This document shows, one piece after another, positions 1 through 12,230 of a DNA stretch of 64,000 nt (position 1 is the stretch's first letter; each line of letters starts with the position of its first letter). The notes under the pieces are model-generated. The model was not told the DNA's origin. It was given only the letters and a program-made list of their open reading frames with translations, and made no database searches. A program made the position numbers and the translations under genes. This DNA is from Sipunculus nudus (taxonomy: Eukaryota > Annelida > Sipuncula > Golfingiida > Sipunculidae). The stretch lies in contig CM049321.1 of the NCBI GenBank assembly GCA_026874595.1, positions 246,479 through 310,478 of the forward strand, given 5' to 3'.

Positions 1-1918
1 GACAAAACACAAAACCCAAGGTCAGTTGAACATTCCAGTAGCAGACACAATATTGAAACTAACGTAACCACGAAACTGGCTCAAACACCGAAACAAGACA
101 CAACAGGCGCAAATACACGAAGTTCGAACTTAATTCTCCCCAAAGCCCCCCCTCCAAAAAAAAAGAAAGCAAGCAGTAAAACATTAAAATGATCTTCTAA
201 AGCTTACAGATTCCATCTGCAGACCCGCAGAGCGATGGCCAACTTTTTTTGTCATTTGCTTCAAATGTACACCAACTAACGGGGAATATCGTGCACTTTC
301 CACACAACAATAACATTAATTAACTTATTTTATTATTTCTTCATACATAAGCAGCCTTCTTACATGCATATCATGTGAATATAAATATAACAACGATTTT
401 TCACCTGTTCATTTTTGTATTTTTTATAGTTATCCGGCGCTTTACTGGTTATCTGACTAAATAGATCACTTTCCTAGCCGACTGCCGACTACGCAGACCT
501 CCTTACGGTGGGCACCCGAAGCCAGCCAACGTCTGCCTGGGCCCAGACCGCCAACAGGACAACCCATAAAGCACAAGACAAGACCCCCAAATGGCTCTTT
601 TGGGGCTAAACGTTTCAAGCACAAAAACACGATCAAAATTTACACTGACTACAGTGGCAGCGGACAGTCAGACGACTTAACTTCCAAGACCGAGACCACC
701 CAAGACCTTAACGATCCAAGTCCCCTGCATAACTGAAGACTGGCAAAGACAGGATCACGACACAACACGACACAAGAACCCGGCAGGGGATAGACAGACA
801 ACTCTAGGTCCACTGTCGGCCAGTCAAGACCAAGCCAAGTAATAGGCCACGCCTTAAGGTACAAGTCCGGCATCACAAGTTATCTCGATTGTCAGTGTAG
901 GAGGCGATCGGGCGGGGGTTTTGGCTTCCCTGCGGTGGTCAGGGACTTCTCTGTCTGTTGTTATGGGCCAATGAGGGCATCCGGGGGCAAGGTCCGCTGG
1001 GGTTAAATTGGATGGGAAGGGGGGGGGGGGGGGGGGGGGGGGCGTGACTTTGTTTTGTTGCGGGTGTCGGGTCGCCGATTTCAGCATCTGTGGGTGTGGT
1101 TGCATGATGTGACTCTCCCATTGGCGGTCGGCTCAGGCTGTGCTTCGCTTCTGTGTTGTGTGGCAACCTTGGCGCGTAGGTTGGTGTGGCATCTACAAAA
1201 TGATAGCAGTTAGCTATCTCTTCCCTATTTTTTTTTCAAACTTCTCCTCACCCAGTCTCAGTCTATCAGAATATAAAACTAAAATTTAATATAAATTAAT
1301 AATCACTCCCTATCCAATTTGGCGAAGTGAATGGTGAGAACCTTAGCTTGCTAAGTGTAACCATTCACGCCCGGTCTTCCTCTGAATTTTCTTTAGGTTA
1401 GATTAGCATCTGGCTTGGTTTTGTCAAGGTCTTGTCAGAGGAGGAGGCATGGTCAGCGCACGGTCCGAGGGAACAGACCGTCTGTTATGAATACATGAGG
1501 TATATATATAAAATAAACTGCTATATTACATGAAGCAAGTCTCATCGATTCCGTGTGTGTGTGTGTGTCCAGAGAGCCTGGATGTTACGTCGTTATGGAC
1601 ACAGCAACTAGAGCTGAGTGGGCTAGAACCCATCCCACGGGCCCCCGCGGGTTGATTTTTTTCATGATTTTGTGGAGCGGGGTGGGCCAAAAATATAGGT
1701 TGGCAGGTGTGGTCCGCCTATGCGGCACGTCAAGGGGGGGGGGGGGGGGGGGGGGGCGGTATTTTGTTAATTTTTTTTATTCTATTGATATAGTTCAACA
1801 GAAAGGTTCCTATTCATTTGTACAAATATGGCTGTTTTTTTCAGTTTCTGTTCATGTCTTTTTCGTTCTGTTTACCGAGCCATAAAAAAAACTAACTCTG
1901 CATGTAACGTGTCGAATC

Positions 1919-1967
<49 letters not shown>

Positions 1968-1968
1968 T
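1..1968. other. Non-coding stretch with homopolymer and dinucleotide runs
   Basis: No convincing gene. It holds two long poly-G runs (1019-1042 and 1734-1756) and an (AT)n run at 1921-1962. Open frames crossing the G runs translate as poly-Pro or poly-Gly and are artefacts. The part at about 1330-1530 is more GC-rich and ends in a TATATATAAAATAAA-like signal. That could be the end of an old LTR or gene, but I cannot identify it. Confidence 0.6.
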
Positions 1969-2410
1969 TAGGGCTGTGTATCGGTCCGCCTTTTCCGGTA
2001 CAATACGTATTGCGATACAGGTAAGCTTAAGCTTAATGTTAAATAATAAAAAAAAACAGACCAGTTGATTTTAATTATAAAATTCTATCACATAAAGACT
2101 AACAAAAAGCCTTTTTCATCCCCCCCCCCCCCCCCCAATAAGCACAAACACTGTTTCATTGAATTTCGTGGGGAAGTTCATAGGCTGTATTTTATATGTC
2201 ATGTAATTACACTGTTTATTCTGTGAATATGAATCCAATTAGTCACTCTCATGTTTGTGCAGGACTTGTCCCCAGGCTTTAACCATTTATTTGACATTTC
2301 TATTGTCGAAGGCGGGATTTCCGAGTAACCTTTGACCGGCTGTGTAAAAAAAAGTTAGAGATAAAATGATTTATCATAAGCGAATAAGTGCCCTACTCAG
2401 GTCACAGAAT

Positions 2411-2470
<60 letters not shown>

Positions 2471-2798
2471 TTCCTAATAACAATATGTGATGTGAATATC
2501 AATTTCATTAATAAAGAGGAACGTCAGTATCATTCTTTTTTATCGCTCACATGCGCCTGTTTGTTATGGAAGTACTGACGTGCATGCGTACATACATTTA
2601 TTGACAGATCTTAAAAGCCAAAGCAACAAATATACAGTGCATTTAGATTTATAAAGAGTCATGGTTATATTAAAGTAAGAGTTATCCCTGTTCTTTAGTT
2701 ATCAATCGATACGACCAATACAGCATGCAACGCATTTCTGTTATCGTATCGACGCCGTGTATCGATTCGTATCAATATATCGATATATTGATACAGCC

Positions 2799-2801
<3 letters not shown>
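1969..2801. mobile_element. Small non-autonomous hAT-like DNA transposon (MITE)
   Basis: The two ends are inverted copies beginning TAGGGCTGT followed by a TATCG/TATCA-type stretch. The left end lies at 1969 and the right end at 2801 in reverse complement. The 8 bases outside the ends (1961-1968 ATAAATAT, 2802-2809 ATATATAT) agree at 7 of 8 positions, as an 8-bp hAT target duplication would, but both flanks are AT repeats, so this is weak support. There is no transposase frame. Inside are a poly-C run (2120-2136) and an (AT)n run (2413-2467). Confidence 0.6.
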
Positions 2802-2870
<69 letters not shown>

Positions 2871-2878
2871 GAGATAGG

Positions 2879-2920
<42 letters not shown>

Positions 2921-3060
2921 TAGAGAAGGCATATCGTACTGGCCCCACTCCAGGCATTCCTTGCTTTATTGTTTGGACAATTGAACCAGGGGGTGGTGGT
3001 CAATACTGGGTATGATTAAAAATAAAGTTCTTAAATTGCGCATTTAAGTTTTTGTTTTAT

Positions 3061-3112
<52 letters not shown>
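2802..3112. repeat. Microsatellite cluster: (TA)n, (GA)n, (TA)n
   Basis: A (TA)n run at 2802-2837 passes directly into an imperfect (GA)n run to about 2925. A further (TA)n run lies at 3064-3112. The - strand open frames here read Ser-Leu and Tyr-Ile repeats and are artefacts. Confidence 0.9.
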
Positions 3113-3117
<5 letters not shown>

Positions 3118-3289
3118 AATGTCGCCTGCCATCTTCCGATCTTAAGAAGGCCCCACCCATTATACGATCATGATCTGCCGATGCATTCCTACAGCTTTGA
3201 ATTAAAAGAAAGATAAAAAATGAAATAAATAATAGTTTCTCATCTACGAGTATTATATAGTATTTGTATATTTTATGGTATTATGTGTG

Positions 3290-3375
3290 GAAAGTAGCTG
3301 ATGGGTGGAATGGTATAAACCTGCAAAGGTTCGATACCTTGTACAATGATTTTTATTTTTATTTTTTTTTAATAA
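3290..3375 (+). repeat. Possible tRNA-derived SINE fragment
   Basis: GGTTCGATACC at about 3329-3339 resembles a Pol III B box. TAGCTGATGGG about 33 bases upstream is a weak A-box match. A T-rich run follows from about 3350. No second copy was noticed in the window, and the cloverleaf cannot be completed well enough to call a tRNA. Confidence 0.25.
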
Positions 3376-5677
3376 ATTTAAATATGTGTATTTTTTTTAA
3401 TTTTTGTCTTATTTTATAGATAACAAATGCGTATAAAATATAACCAACATCAGTAATTGAACATAGGGAGATAGGCATGTGCTAAGTTGATATTGTTGAT
3501 TGGTAATTTGGCCTGACCCATCTTACAATTGGTCTGAACTGATATCTGACGTGAAAAATACTATCAATTTAAAAAAAAAAACTACATAGGGATATGGGCT
3601 TGTTCCAGGTTGACATTGTTGATCCGTCGTTGGGTCTGACTGCTAATAAACAAAGAGATAGAAACGAATAATTTGATAATCTAATTTGCTAACAAAAATG
3701 AAAAGAGGTCTGCAAAAAAAATTTAAAAATGAATAAATGGGGAATAGATAACATATATCAGAAACATGGCAAAAGGTCTAATCTCTCTTATTCAAGTATC
3801 GCTTTGTTAACCTGACATTGAGTGTATATCTAAGAGGTGGAGCATGGATGTGTTAAAGACACATAACGAGACACAGATTACTGTTGTACTGGTTCCCGCG
3901 TCCCATTTTTTGTATGCTAGATGTAATCGCGACGGAACGCGAAAAGATCGCGAGTGAACGCGAAATGATCGCGCAGCAAAACAACGCCAATCCAGAACAC
4001 ACCGCCAAGTACTTCCCGAGGCTGAACCCGGAGACCCAAACCTAGCACCCTCAGCAAAACAACGTCAACCCAGAACCCCCCCCCCCCCCCCCAACGACCC
4101 CTCCCCTGGCCGAAGATCGCCCCAGCTAGCAGCCAGCCCAACGCATCAGAAAGAACACCCACATAAACAGGGTTGTCCTGGTGGTCGCGTTAGTTTGCCA
4201 CCCAAACGTCGTTTTTCATTACCTGAAGACGATAAGGCGGCCATACAAACTATAGGGTACTGATGAATTCTAGTAAAAGTAGATGTGCACGCCATTTTGG
4301 TACTTTTTCATTTTCATCTGTTTGTCGAACTGTCATTTTCCCGAGGTGAGACAAAAACGACGTTTTTCTATTGGAAATAATAATTACATTCGATTTAGGT
4401 ATATTCATGCAGCAGATATAATAACGAGGTTGGTTTGTCTCTCCGTCCGTCATGACGGCATGACATCGAAAACTGCAGTAGCCGAAACTGCTTCAAACTT
4501 TAGTTTTCGCCGCCAGGGTAACCACCACAGATTTTGTATAACAACATTTTTCTACATTATTTAGCAAATAAAACAACCATATAAGCCTTGATGTCAAATA
4601 CTTCCAAACAGCAAATATGTTGATCCGACACTTTGAATGGATGTTCTATTATGACTTATATTATGATTCGCAGGCCCTAATCAGTTCATTCTATGAATGC
4701 CTGAATGTCATGTTGTCATGGCGATCCTGGTGGGGTCTTGGTTCATCAGATATATATCCGCTGGTGGAACTTGGCTCATTATAACGTGACCCGCCTGGCC
4801 TTGTCAGTAAGTTGGTGACTTAGCTTCTCTTGACATAGGAGTGAATATAAGACTCATTAGGTATACAAGCCATACAGAGGAATGTACTGTAATGGTCTCC
4901 CATCATGTTGCATTGATATCGTAGTCAGCCGGTTATCTTAACAATAATTTACGAATGATGGATTAACACAGAAGAATACATTTGAACTCATAACCCAAAC
5001 TGAAAATCCTTCTCTATGGAAACGAGTCATTTCCTTTACGTACAAGTTGGCTCCCGACCAGTAACCATGCGAGCCATGCTTGTATTTTTCCGAGCAGAAT
5101 TTCAACAAACACGCAGATACCTTACCAATATGCCGAATTCTACCCGTACATGGTGGGTGTTGTAGGAAGTATATGAAAAAGCCAACGATTGGTCTGGTTT
5201 ATGTCAAGTGACAGCTTACTCGTACACAGTGAGGCATCTTGATTAAGCCTTACAGTGGTTGCGGCTTCAGTGTCCATCCTGAGTTAAGGTAAAGGCATCA
5301 GGCTCTGATGGCCCTGGTTACTTTGCCTTGAACACCTTTTTATAATTTGGCCCCATACGGAGTGCATTGTACGCTGACGAGGAACGCTAGATTAGACGTT
5401 TGCGCGGTTGACAATTTCTTTAAAATACACCCTGGGGATAATATATACATATTTACATAGTATACAGACAGAAAGGCTGTTATTGTGTGATCCTGTAAGA
5501 AAACTAATTAATTTTGTGTTCCGGCTACCGCACGGGTTGCCTGGACTAGCTAAAATATGTGTGAAAATGTTTGACCAAACATAATTGGCATCAAACTGTT
5601 ATCGGATCACTTCTGCGATTGAGGAATTAGTGAGTGTATGAATACATGTGACGTAGGCGGTATATTTTTAAGGTGTA
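3376..5677. other. Non-coding stretch, no gene recognised
   Basis: A GC-richer island at 3925-4160 has repeated CGCGA words and a poly-C run (4076-4092). One + frame there reads a short Glu/Arg-rich segment (EREKIASEREMIAQQN) before stops, so it may be a relic of a transposon protein. The remainder is AT-rich with short frames only. Confidence 0.5.
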
Positions 5678-5714
5678 GGATTTTTCCCAAAGATAATAGA
5701 AAACAACACAGAAT
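5678..5714 (+). repeat. Short dispersed direct repeat, copy 1
   Basis: TTTTTCCC followed by AGATAATAGAAAACAAC and GCAGAAT/ACAGAAT recurs at 7335-7370 with few changes. The pair could mark the edges of an old inserted or duplicated segment of about 1.65 kb. Confidence 0.5.
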
Positions 5715-6544
5715 GGAATTTAGATGAAACATGTCACTAATTGCTGTCCCTAACGGTGAAAGACAGAAAATTCACAGGCGTTCGCATTCATGACTTTTTA
5801 CAGGGTCAGCCTATATATAGTTATTCAGATTCGAGTGCACACACTCTTAGCGGTTTCCTTAGATGTGTAGTTTTATTAAGGATAAATCTGTTTAATTATT
5901 ATTTTGAGGCTTATGTGCTTACATCTTTGAAAGGTTATAAATTGTTTTATATTGTTCAAACACCGTATTAAAACCCTTAAAATCAGCCTAATATATTCTA
6001 ACAAAGATTTACAAAAATGAAGACTTCTATTTTCATTTTTAGACTGATATGTGCTTACTTTAAAATTTATTTATTTTAATGATTGTTATATTGATTAATA
6101 ATGGGACATATTGATATAACAATATTTTACTCAGTTTAACAATTATAAATTTCTGCATTGTGAAAAAAAAAAAGGATTTATAGCGCCTTACAATATACAT
6201 ACACACACACAAATATCAACGCTTACTTGACCTAACAACCTTTAAACCTCATCCTTTACATTAACTTAATTAGCACACTGCTCCATCTCTATATAATTAG
6301 TTCGTGCTGCCTTATCTGGCCCTGTGCTATTAACAGATACACTCAAAGTAACATTTTCAACGGTTTCTACATTTCATGCACATCAAAACAATAGTGGCAC
6401 ATACCTGTGTCAATAAGTACAACACTTTAGTACATTTTCTCACAATATAAGACTACCTTCGGGCCGATCATTTGACTCAACATTTGTGTCATTCCTTACA
6501 CACTGATTGCCCGAAGGCCAAGTTTTTCGTATTTTTTAAGTTAT

Positions 6545-6848
6545 ACAGCCGGTCCTTATTTAAGCGCTATTGGAAAGTTTCAAACTATCGCGGCAGGCTT
6601 CTACTATACAGGTTCGCCTTATGTCGACACGTTTGAACCTTTCGAGCGCTGAGGTCATTTTTCATGCCATTGAACTACTGCAGTTCCCTATTTCCAGCCA
6701 CTCAGGGCCATTTCTATACAGCCAGTCCTCGTTTGAGCGCTATTGGAAAGTTTTCAAACTATCGCGGCAGGCTACTACTATACCGGTTCGCCTTATGTCG
6801 ACACATGTTGGAATCTTTCGAGCGCCGAGATAATTTTTCATATCAATA
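6545..6848 (+). repeat. Tandem duplication, two copies about 172 bp apart
   Basis: The segment beginning ACAGCC(G/A)GTCCT near 6545 recurs near 6718. It includes GAGCGCTATTGGAAAGTTT-type sequence, ACTATCGCGGCAGGCT and TTCGCCTTATGTCGACAC. Copies are about 125 bp of strong similarity followed by a weaker shared tail. The open frames across it (6570-6849) are repeats of each other with no recognisable domain. Confidence 0.8.
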
Positions 6849-8689
6849 GGGCAATTCAATATTTCTAGCCTCATTGCTAATCATGGTAATTGCCAATATA
6901 AGCGATTTTATAAGGTACAGGCATGTCTCCGTTACTACTTTATAAATTTTCGTGACAGTTAACAGCGGCCACGCTTACCTATGCTATGGTAATTCTCTTC
7001 AAAAGGTCACAAAGGCCAGTTTCTCCTGATATCTAAATCAAATCTAATCAACCAGCCTCTTAAGGCCCTTTTAGATACGTACTATAGTATATTGTACTCT
7101 ATGACATTTAACACAAACACAAAATTCACATACCGTAGTATTTCCAGGAACCTGGAACTTCTGGATTGGGTGGTCTTCTTCATCTTCACTCTTCCTAATT
7201 TATTTACCTGACTACTTTATGTGTGGCAGTTCATTTTTAAAATTTTGAAGAAAAGATATTGCCAAAAATGCAGGTTCGAAACGCTGCTCGAAAATATTTT
7301 AGATTTACAAGCTGGCAACCGCTCGCCAATGTAATATTTTTCCCACAGATAATAGAAAACAACGCAGAATTTTAGGTTTAAATTACCAAGTAGCCGATAT
7401 AGCTATTTGCCCACGTCTGCATCATTCAAATGCACGCAGAAGAGTGAGAGGGCCGGAATAGTCCTTGCCGTAGGCCAGCCTACTTTACAATAGGGGTGGC
7501 ATAAATGGGAGAGTCCAAATACTGATAGCTGACGGGTAGTAGGCCTGATGTCTTACAAGGGGGTTAAGCTGGTGAATCAGTCTTGAATTAAAATAATATA
7601 CACATAATTAAGTTTTCCGCTACTTTGGGTTATTATTATTATTTAGGGAATTGTTATTTGAATTATGTATTTTGGCTTTATAATATATGTTTGAAGTTAC
7701 TTGTAAAACTTGTGACTTGACCAGATCGTATCTGCCCACTGGGGCGTGGCAGAGTCGGCCAATCAGGAAACGCTCTTCAGAAAAATCATTAAATGACATC
7801 ACCATGCGGCTAGGATGTAAACACAGCAAAGTGTGGCCTTCTCCCGGGCTATGTGGAATTGATTCTATGTGTGTGTACTGGTACCGTATTGTTTGTACAT
7901 TTCATTGTAACAGACAAGACTTGTTACAGTTATATGGCTAATTGACCACAGTAACAATCATGAATGAAGTCCGTGTCTGTCGGGCTACAAGGCCAGAAAA
8001 AAATGAGGGAGAGGCGGGGGTAGACCCAGTAATGGATCTATGGTATATGGGATGGGGAGGTGAGTAAACCACACGATAAAGTACCCCAAGACCCTCACAT
8101 ACCCAGCGTTAAAACGGGCATCTCTCAACCAAGAGACGTAATTATGACATAGATTTTATTTCAATTAACTTCAAATAACTTCTGTGATGACGAAGTCACA
8201 ATGAAGACAATAATACATCATTTACAGAATATAGTCCATAAAATTCCTGTTGCCCTATTATAGTCCATGAAGAATGGGCCATAGACTACAGAAGAAAATA
8301 TTTTGGGCGAATCAGTAAATTATAGAGATGTTCCATGGAGAAACAAACAAGACGGCAGCAAAAAGGGACAATTTGTCTGGATGCAGAATGACATTTCTAC
8401 TGGTTACAAATTAAGGTTTTTCATTTTTTTTCAATGGTCGTTTCTTCCAGGAAATTTCACCAGAGTTTATTGAGAACTCTAGGAGTATTACCGGTGGAGT
8501 GTAGGTAACCGCCTCCAGCTTTTTTCTTATCTAAGTCGCAATATTTTTGCTAGTGATACTCGATTGTGGGGCACAGCCTTCCCATTAGGCCTTCAGAGCA
8601 CTCACCGGGCGCATTATTTTTGGGGAAAAAATACTTCTCAGATCAATGCTGTTGATAAATCATGTTAATAGAAAACAACATATTGGTAC
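6849..8689. other. Non-coding stretch, no gene recognised
   Basis: AT-rich, short frames only. It contains the second copy of the short repeat at 7335-7370. Overlapping frames at 7620-7941 on both strands show no domain. Confidence 0.5.
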
Positions 8690-9337
8690 CACAAACAAAA
8701 CGTCTATATCACGCCAATTATCCAAAATTCTGCTGCATTGCCATCATTTGGAAGCTTTATTCCTAATATTTTCATACTGTTTTTACATTTGTATGGCCCA
8801 AGTGTTTCAACATCTGCCCAAGCTCCTATCCCCATTGTTTTCTCTGTATTAACATACAATCCTGACACATCTGCAAGTTTATCTATAATATCTATAAAGT
8901 TATGTAGTGATGCGTCATCGCGTACAAATGTATTAATATCATCAGCATACTGACATATATTTATTTTACAGTTACCATCCGGGAATTTATCGCCTTCACT
9001 ATATTACTTTGTCTGATTTTACACGTCAGTATTTCAGACCCAAGAACAAACATGAAGGGACATAGTGCACAACCTTACCGGATACCACGATCTATTGTAA
9101 AACATTGTGTATGCCATCCTGCACTAGAAACGCAACTCTGTCGCCCTGTATTAAAAACCGTTACCCATCTAGAAAAATATGGACCGAAATTATACATTTC
9201 CAGAGCTTTAAAAATTAAATTAAAAGAAATACAACCAAAGGCCCGAATATAATGGACTGCTTAGATAACTGCTTCTATACTTTCTTTAACCGTATACCTG
9301 ATTGTATCCTGAATCTGCCGTATATTATAATGCATAC
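8690..9337 (-). pseudogene. LINE (non-LTR retrotransposon) reverse transcriptase, C-terminal part
   Basis: Translation of the - strand gives a non-LTR reverse transcriptase in the right order. From high to low coordinates it shows NIRQIQDTI, KALEMYNFGP, SRWVTVFN, RGIR-stop-GCALCPFMFVLGSEIL, QYADD (the catalytic motif, about 8940), VSGLYVNTEKTMGIG and a KILGIKLPNDG thumb-like stretch. The GIRQGC glutamine is a stop and there are other frame breaks, so it is dead. The upstream half of the same domain continues at 11693-11935, on the far side of an inserted DNA transposon. Motif style is that of L1/Tx1-type LINEs; the exact clade is uncertain. Confidence 0.85.
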
Positions 9338-11692
9338 CAGGGTTGGCATTCTTCCGGGAAGATAGATATTTCTTCCCTTCCCAGGAAAGTTAAGGAAATT
9401 TCCGGGCTGTAAGGGAAGTTTCTGGGAAGTAAGGTAATTAAGGAAGAAACTTTTGACAGTTTCCACAAACTTTAATTATTACTTATAAACATGTGTAACA
9501 GATAATCACTGAATAATGTAATACAATAATTGATTAGTTTATTAGTTACACATTGATAGTCATTATTTACACACTGAATTAGACGGAAATTTTATAAAAT
9601 TTAATAAATTAAATAATAAAACTGATAGACTGAGAACAGTAAGACTGATATTATCCCTTACTCATAGAGACGGATACTTATCAATTCTGTCAATGTTTGG
9701 GGTTCATATCTAAAACGTCTACTCTCCAAATGTCTGATGCTAATAAGTGGCTGTGTCTCTAAATGTCTATTCATTAACATGAAATGTGGTCTACCAGTTA
9801 AAGTAAGATAATCAGCTGTTTCCAACAGTGTCTACACTACACCTTCACCTATTTATACATATGATAAATATATAAGCAAAATCAATTCACATACAATATA
9901 TATATTTATATATATATATTTTTAAAGGTTTTCTTTCCAGTTATTTATTAAATAGTTAACAGATTACCACAGAAAAATTGCCATATTGCTAGTTAATTCC
10001 TGTAAAGTTATAATCTGTTAATTCCAGTAAATAATTAAACAAACTACACAACCTTAAACTTTAATAAATATTATTTTGCTGGTGAATTGACTCCAAAATG
10101 TTTCCAATATCAAATTATAACAAATCTTGGTCAAAGAAGTTTAAACGGTGGATTAAACTTTGATCTCTAAAGATAAAAGTGTCAAAATTTTTATTTTTAA
10201 TAAATACATTAGTTTAAAGATTCAAGCCATTTTCTGTTTTAGTTTTGAGAAAAAGAAGTATAGACATCTCGGAAGTAGACATTTTGAGAAGAACCCATTG
10301 TATATTACGGGCACGTTAGATGTGCTCATCCTGTCACCTATTACCTATGCTGCTATGGATCTTCTTAAGAAAACTAACCTAATTTGAAATATCAGTTTAA
10401 TTTTATAATTACCCAGCTTAAGGCTAGCCTAACTAAACAAAACATCCATGGAGTGTGCATACATGCTCTAGTTGTTTGATCTTTATTACACAACTAAAGA
10501 CTGTACGAATTGTACCGTAGAATGTGTGGGTTCAAGATGAATTCATCTAAATTATTCAACTTTAGACAAGCTCTGCATTCAGACCCTAATTGGTTTCTCA
10601 GACACCCAGAGGGGTTGTTTATACGCTCTTTACATAATAATTGTTTTGAAAATAATCCTTCTGATGTGTACTGATATGACAGGAAAAAAATAAAATTGAA
10701 AAAATAAAAATTACATGTATGTTGTGTCTGTTGTTACATATGTCTTTTTCATTGTGCGCTGTTGGCATTCTGATTCGTGTTTGGCCCAATTCCTGGCGTT
10801 GCTATGCTACGGCGTTCCTTGTGCTAGCTGGCCGGGTGCAGCCCACGTGTAAACACAGGGTCATGCTTTCTCGCCTGGCCGAGCCGGCCCGGCCCACGTG
10901 TGAACGCTGATATGTAGAAACACAGCGATGTTGTTCTAGATGTTTCCTGTAACGCGTGTGTACTGTGTATCATGTTAGCTTCTTTGGATTGTTCGAGAAA
11001 GGAAAATTCTCGGCTTGGGTTGAGAAATTATAAATAGGGGGTCTTGTTTTAGAGCGGAGAGAGAAGAGAAGTATTCCAGCGGACAAAGAAGAGTGTGTGT
11101 CATTTTGTGGGACCTTTTCCGATTAATACAGCATTTATAGATTTTCTTCAAATCTGTGACGGATTTTATATATTGCCTTTCGGATCACTGCCAGGATTTC
11201 ACTTTGGATTACAGCAGATTGATTTGTGATTACATTGGACTGTTATTCTCTGAGAAGATTTGTGTGAACTGTTCATCCGGCTTATACATTTTAAAGGACT
11301 CGTCGCTGTGACAGTGGCTGTATCCAGCTACTGTGCACTTTGTTTATTATGCTGTGTGATTATATTGATTTGCTGTTATACTGTTGTTGTTCTGTGTAAT
11401 TGTATTGATTTAGTGTATTGTAATATTAGGGCTGTTTTAAGAATAAATTATAGTTATTTGTTACCAAAAAACAACTGACTTCTTTATTCATTCCCCTAGA
11501 CTTTTAGCGCTGGCTTGTGTTACAGAATCTGATTTTTTAAAAATCTCCTTTACAAAATTGATGTTCGTCACGACCACGTGATCGGTTGATATTAATTTCC
11601 GTAACACTGTATTTCTTCCCTTGGAAGAATGGTTGGAAGAAAGTATTTCTTCCTTTCCCTTCCTTCCCTCTGGGAAGATTATGCCAACCCTG
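9338..11692. mobile_element. Non-autonomous hAT-type DNA transposon inserted in the LINE
   Basis: The ends are inverted copies of CAGGGTTGGCAT, the right end reading ATGCCAACCCTG. They are followed by subterminal CTTCC/GGAAG-rich sequence on both sides. The element is flanked by a perfect 8-bp duplication, ATGCATAC at 9330-9337 and 11693-11700, the size made by hAT transposases. Removing the element and one duplication rejoins the LINE reverse transcriptase. No transposase frame is visible; the interior is AT-rich. Without the later 875-bp LTR the element is about 1.48 kb. Confidence 0.88.
10732..11606 (+). mobile_element. Solo LTR of the resident gypsy-type family, nested in the hAT element
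   Basis: It starts TGTTAC and ends GTAACA, with a 4-bp target duplication CTGT at 10728-10731 and 11607-11610. It shows a TATA box TATAAATAG (11029-11037) and a poly(A) signal AATAAA (11442-11447). The downstream half matches the LTRs of the element at 36258-42856. The small frame at 11260-11478 lies wholly inside the LTR and is not a gene. With no internal region, this is a solo LTR left by LTR-LTR recombination. Confidence 0.92.
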
Positions 11693-11935
11693 ATGCATAC
11701 CTCTACTTTAAATATAAGCAGTCTGACCAGAACAGAAATAAAGTTTTGTAATCTCTAAGCCAAAACACCGGCACTGATTTTATAGTCAAAGCATATGAGT
11801 GATATAGGCCTAAAGATTTAACAACTAAATGTTTATTGTGGGCCACAAAAGTTTATAAAATTCTTGCCAAAGCCCGTCCACTCCAGGATTTGTATTATCT
11901 AACACTTGTGCCACCTTATGACTCGCAGTCCCTGG
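11693..11935 (-). pseudogene. LINE reverse transcriptase, N-terminal part
   Basis: Reading the - strand gives a segment with NTNPGVDGLWQEFYKLLWP, matching the conserved (N/K)xxPGxDGLxxEFYKxxW block at the start of many LINE reverse transcriptases. After some stops comes a QTAYIKSRG-like stretch. This runs up to the ATGCATAC duplication and resumes in the part below 9338. In-frame stops show it is inactive. Confidence 0.82.
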
Positions 11936-12230
11936 CAAAATAGCCCACCTGGCAATATTGTGGCACATACGTTGCCCTTTTATTGCTCTTGCAACATGAG
12001 TCATGAATCAAAGTCAATGCGTTAAGGCCAAACACCGTTTGCATTTAATTGTTTGGTCTGTATGGCACACAAATACTCTGATTTTCGTCACAGCCGGGTT
12101 TGCTTTACCGAATTCCATTGGATTTGTCACATTTTATATCACAACTATTGGAATAGGGGTGATGATCTTTCTTGCATATGACAGTACCTGTTACCATTAA
12201 AGAATTTGCAAAACATCTAATTATAATAAA
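11936..12230. other. Short non-coding gap between LINE and Harbinger remnants
   Basis: No domain seen. It may be more of the LINE upstream region, but similarity cannot be judged by eye. Confidence 0.4.

Noticed and set aside
2695-3003. Ser-Leu and Tyr-Ile repeat proteins
   Set aside because: Translations of (GA)n and (TA)n microsatellites.
7150-7200. FWIGW-like reading as a C-type lectin exon
   Set aside because: A single short motif in serine-rich low-complexity sequence, without the surrounding conserved residues or splice sites.
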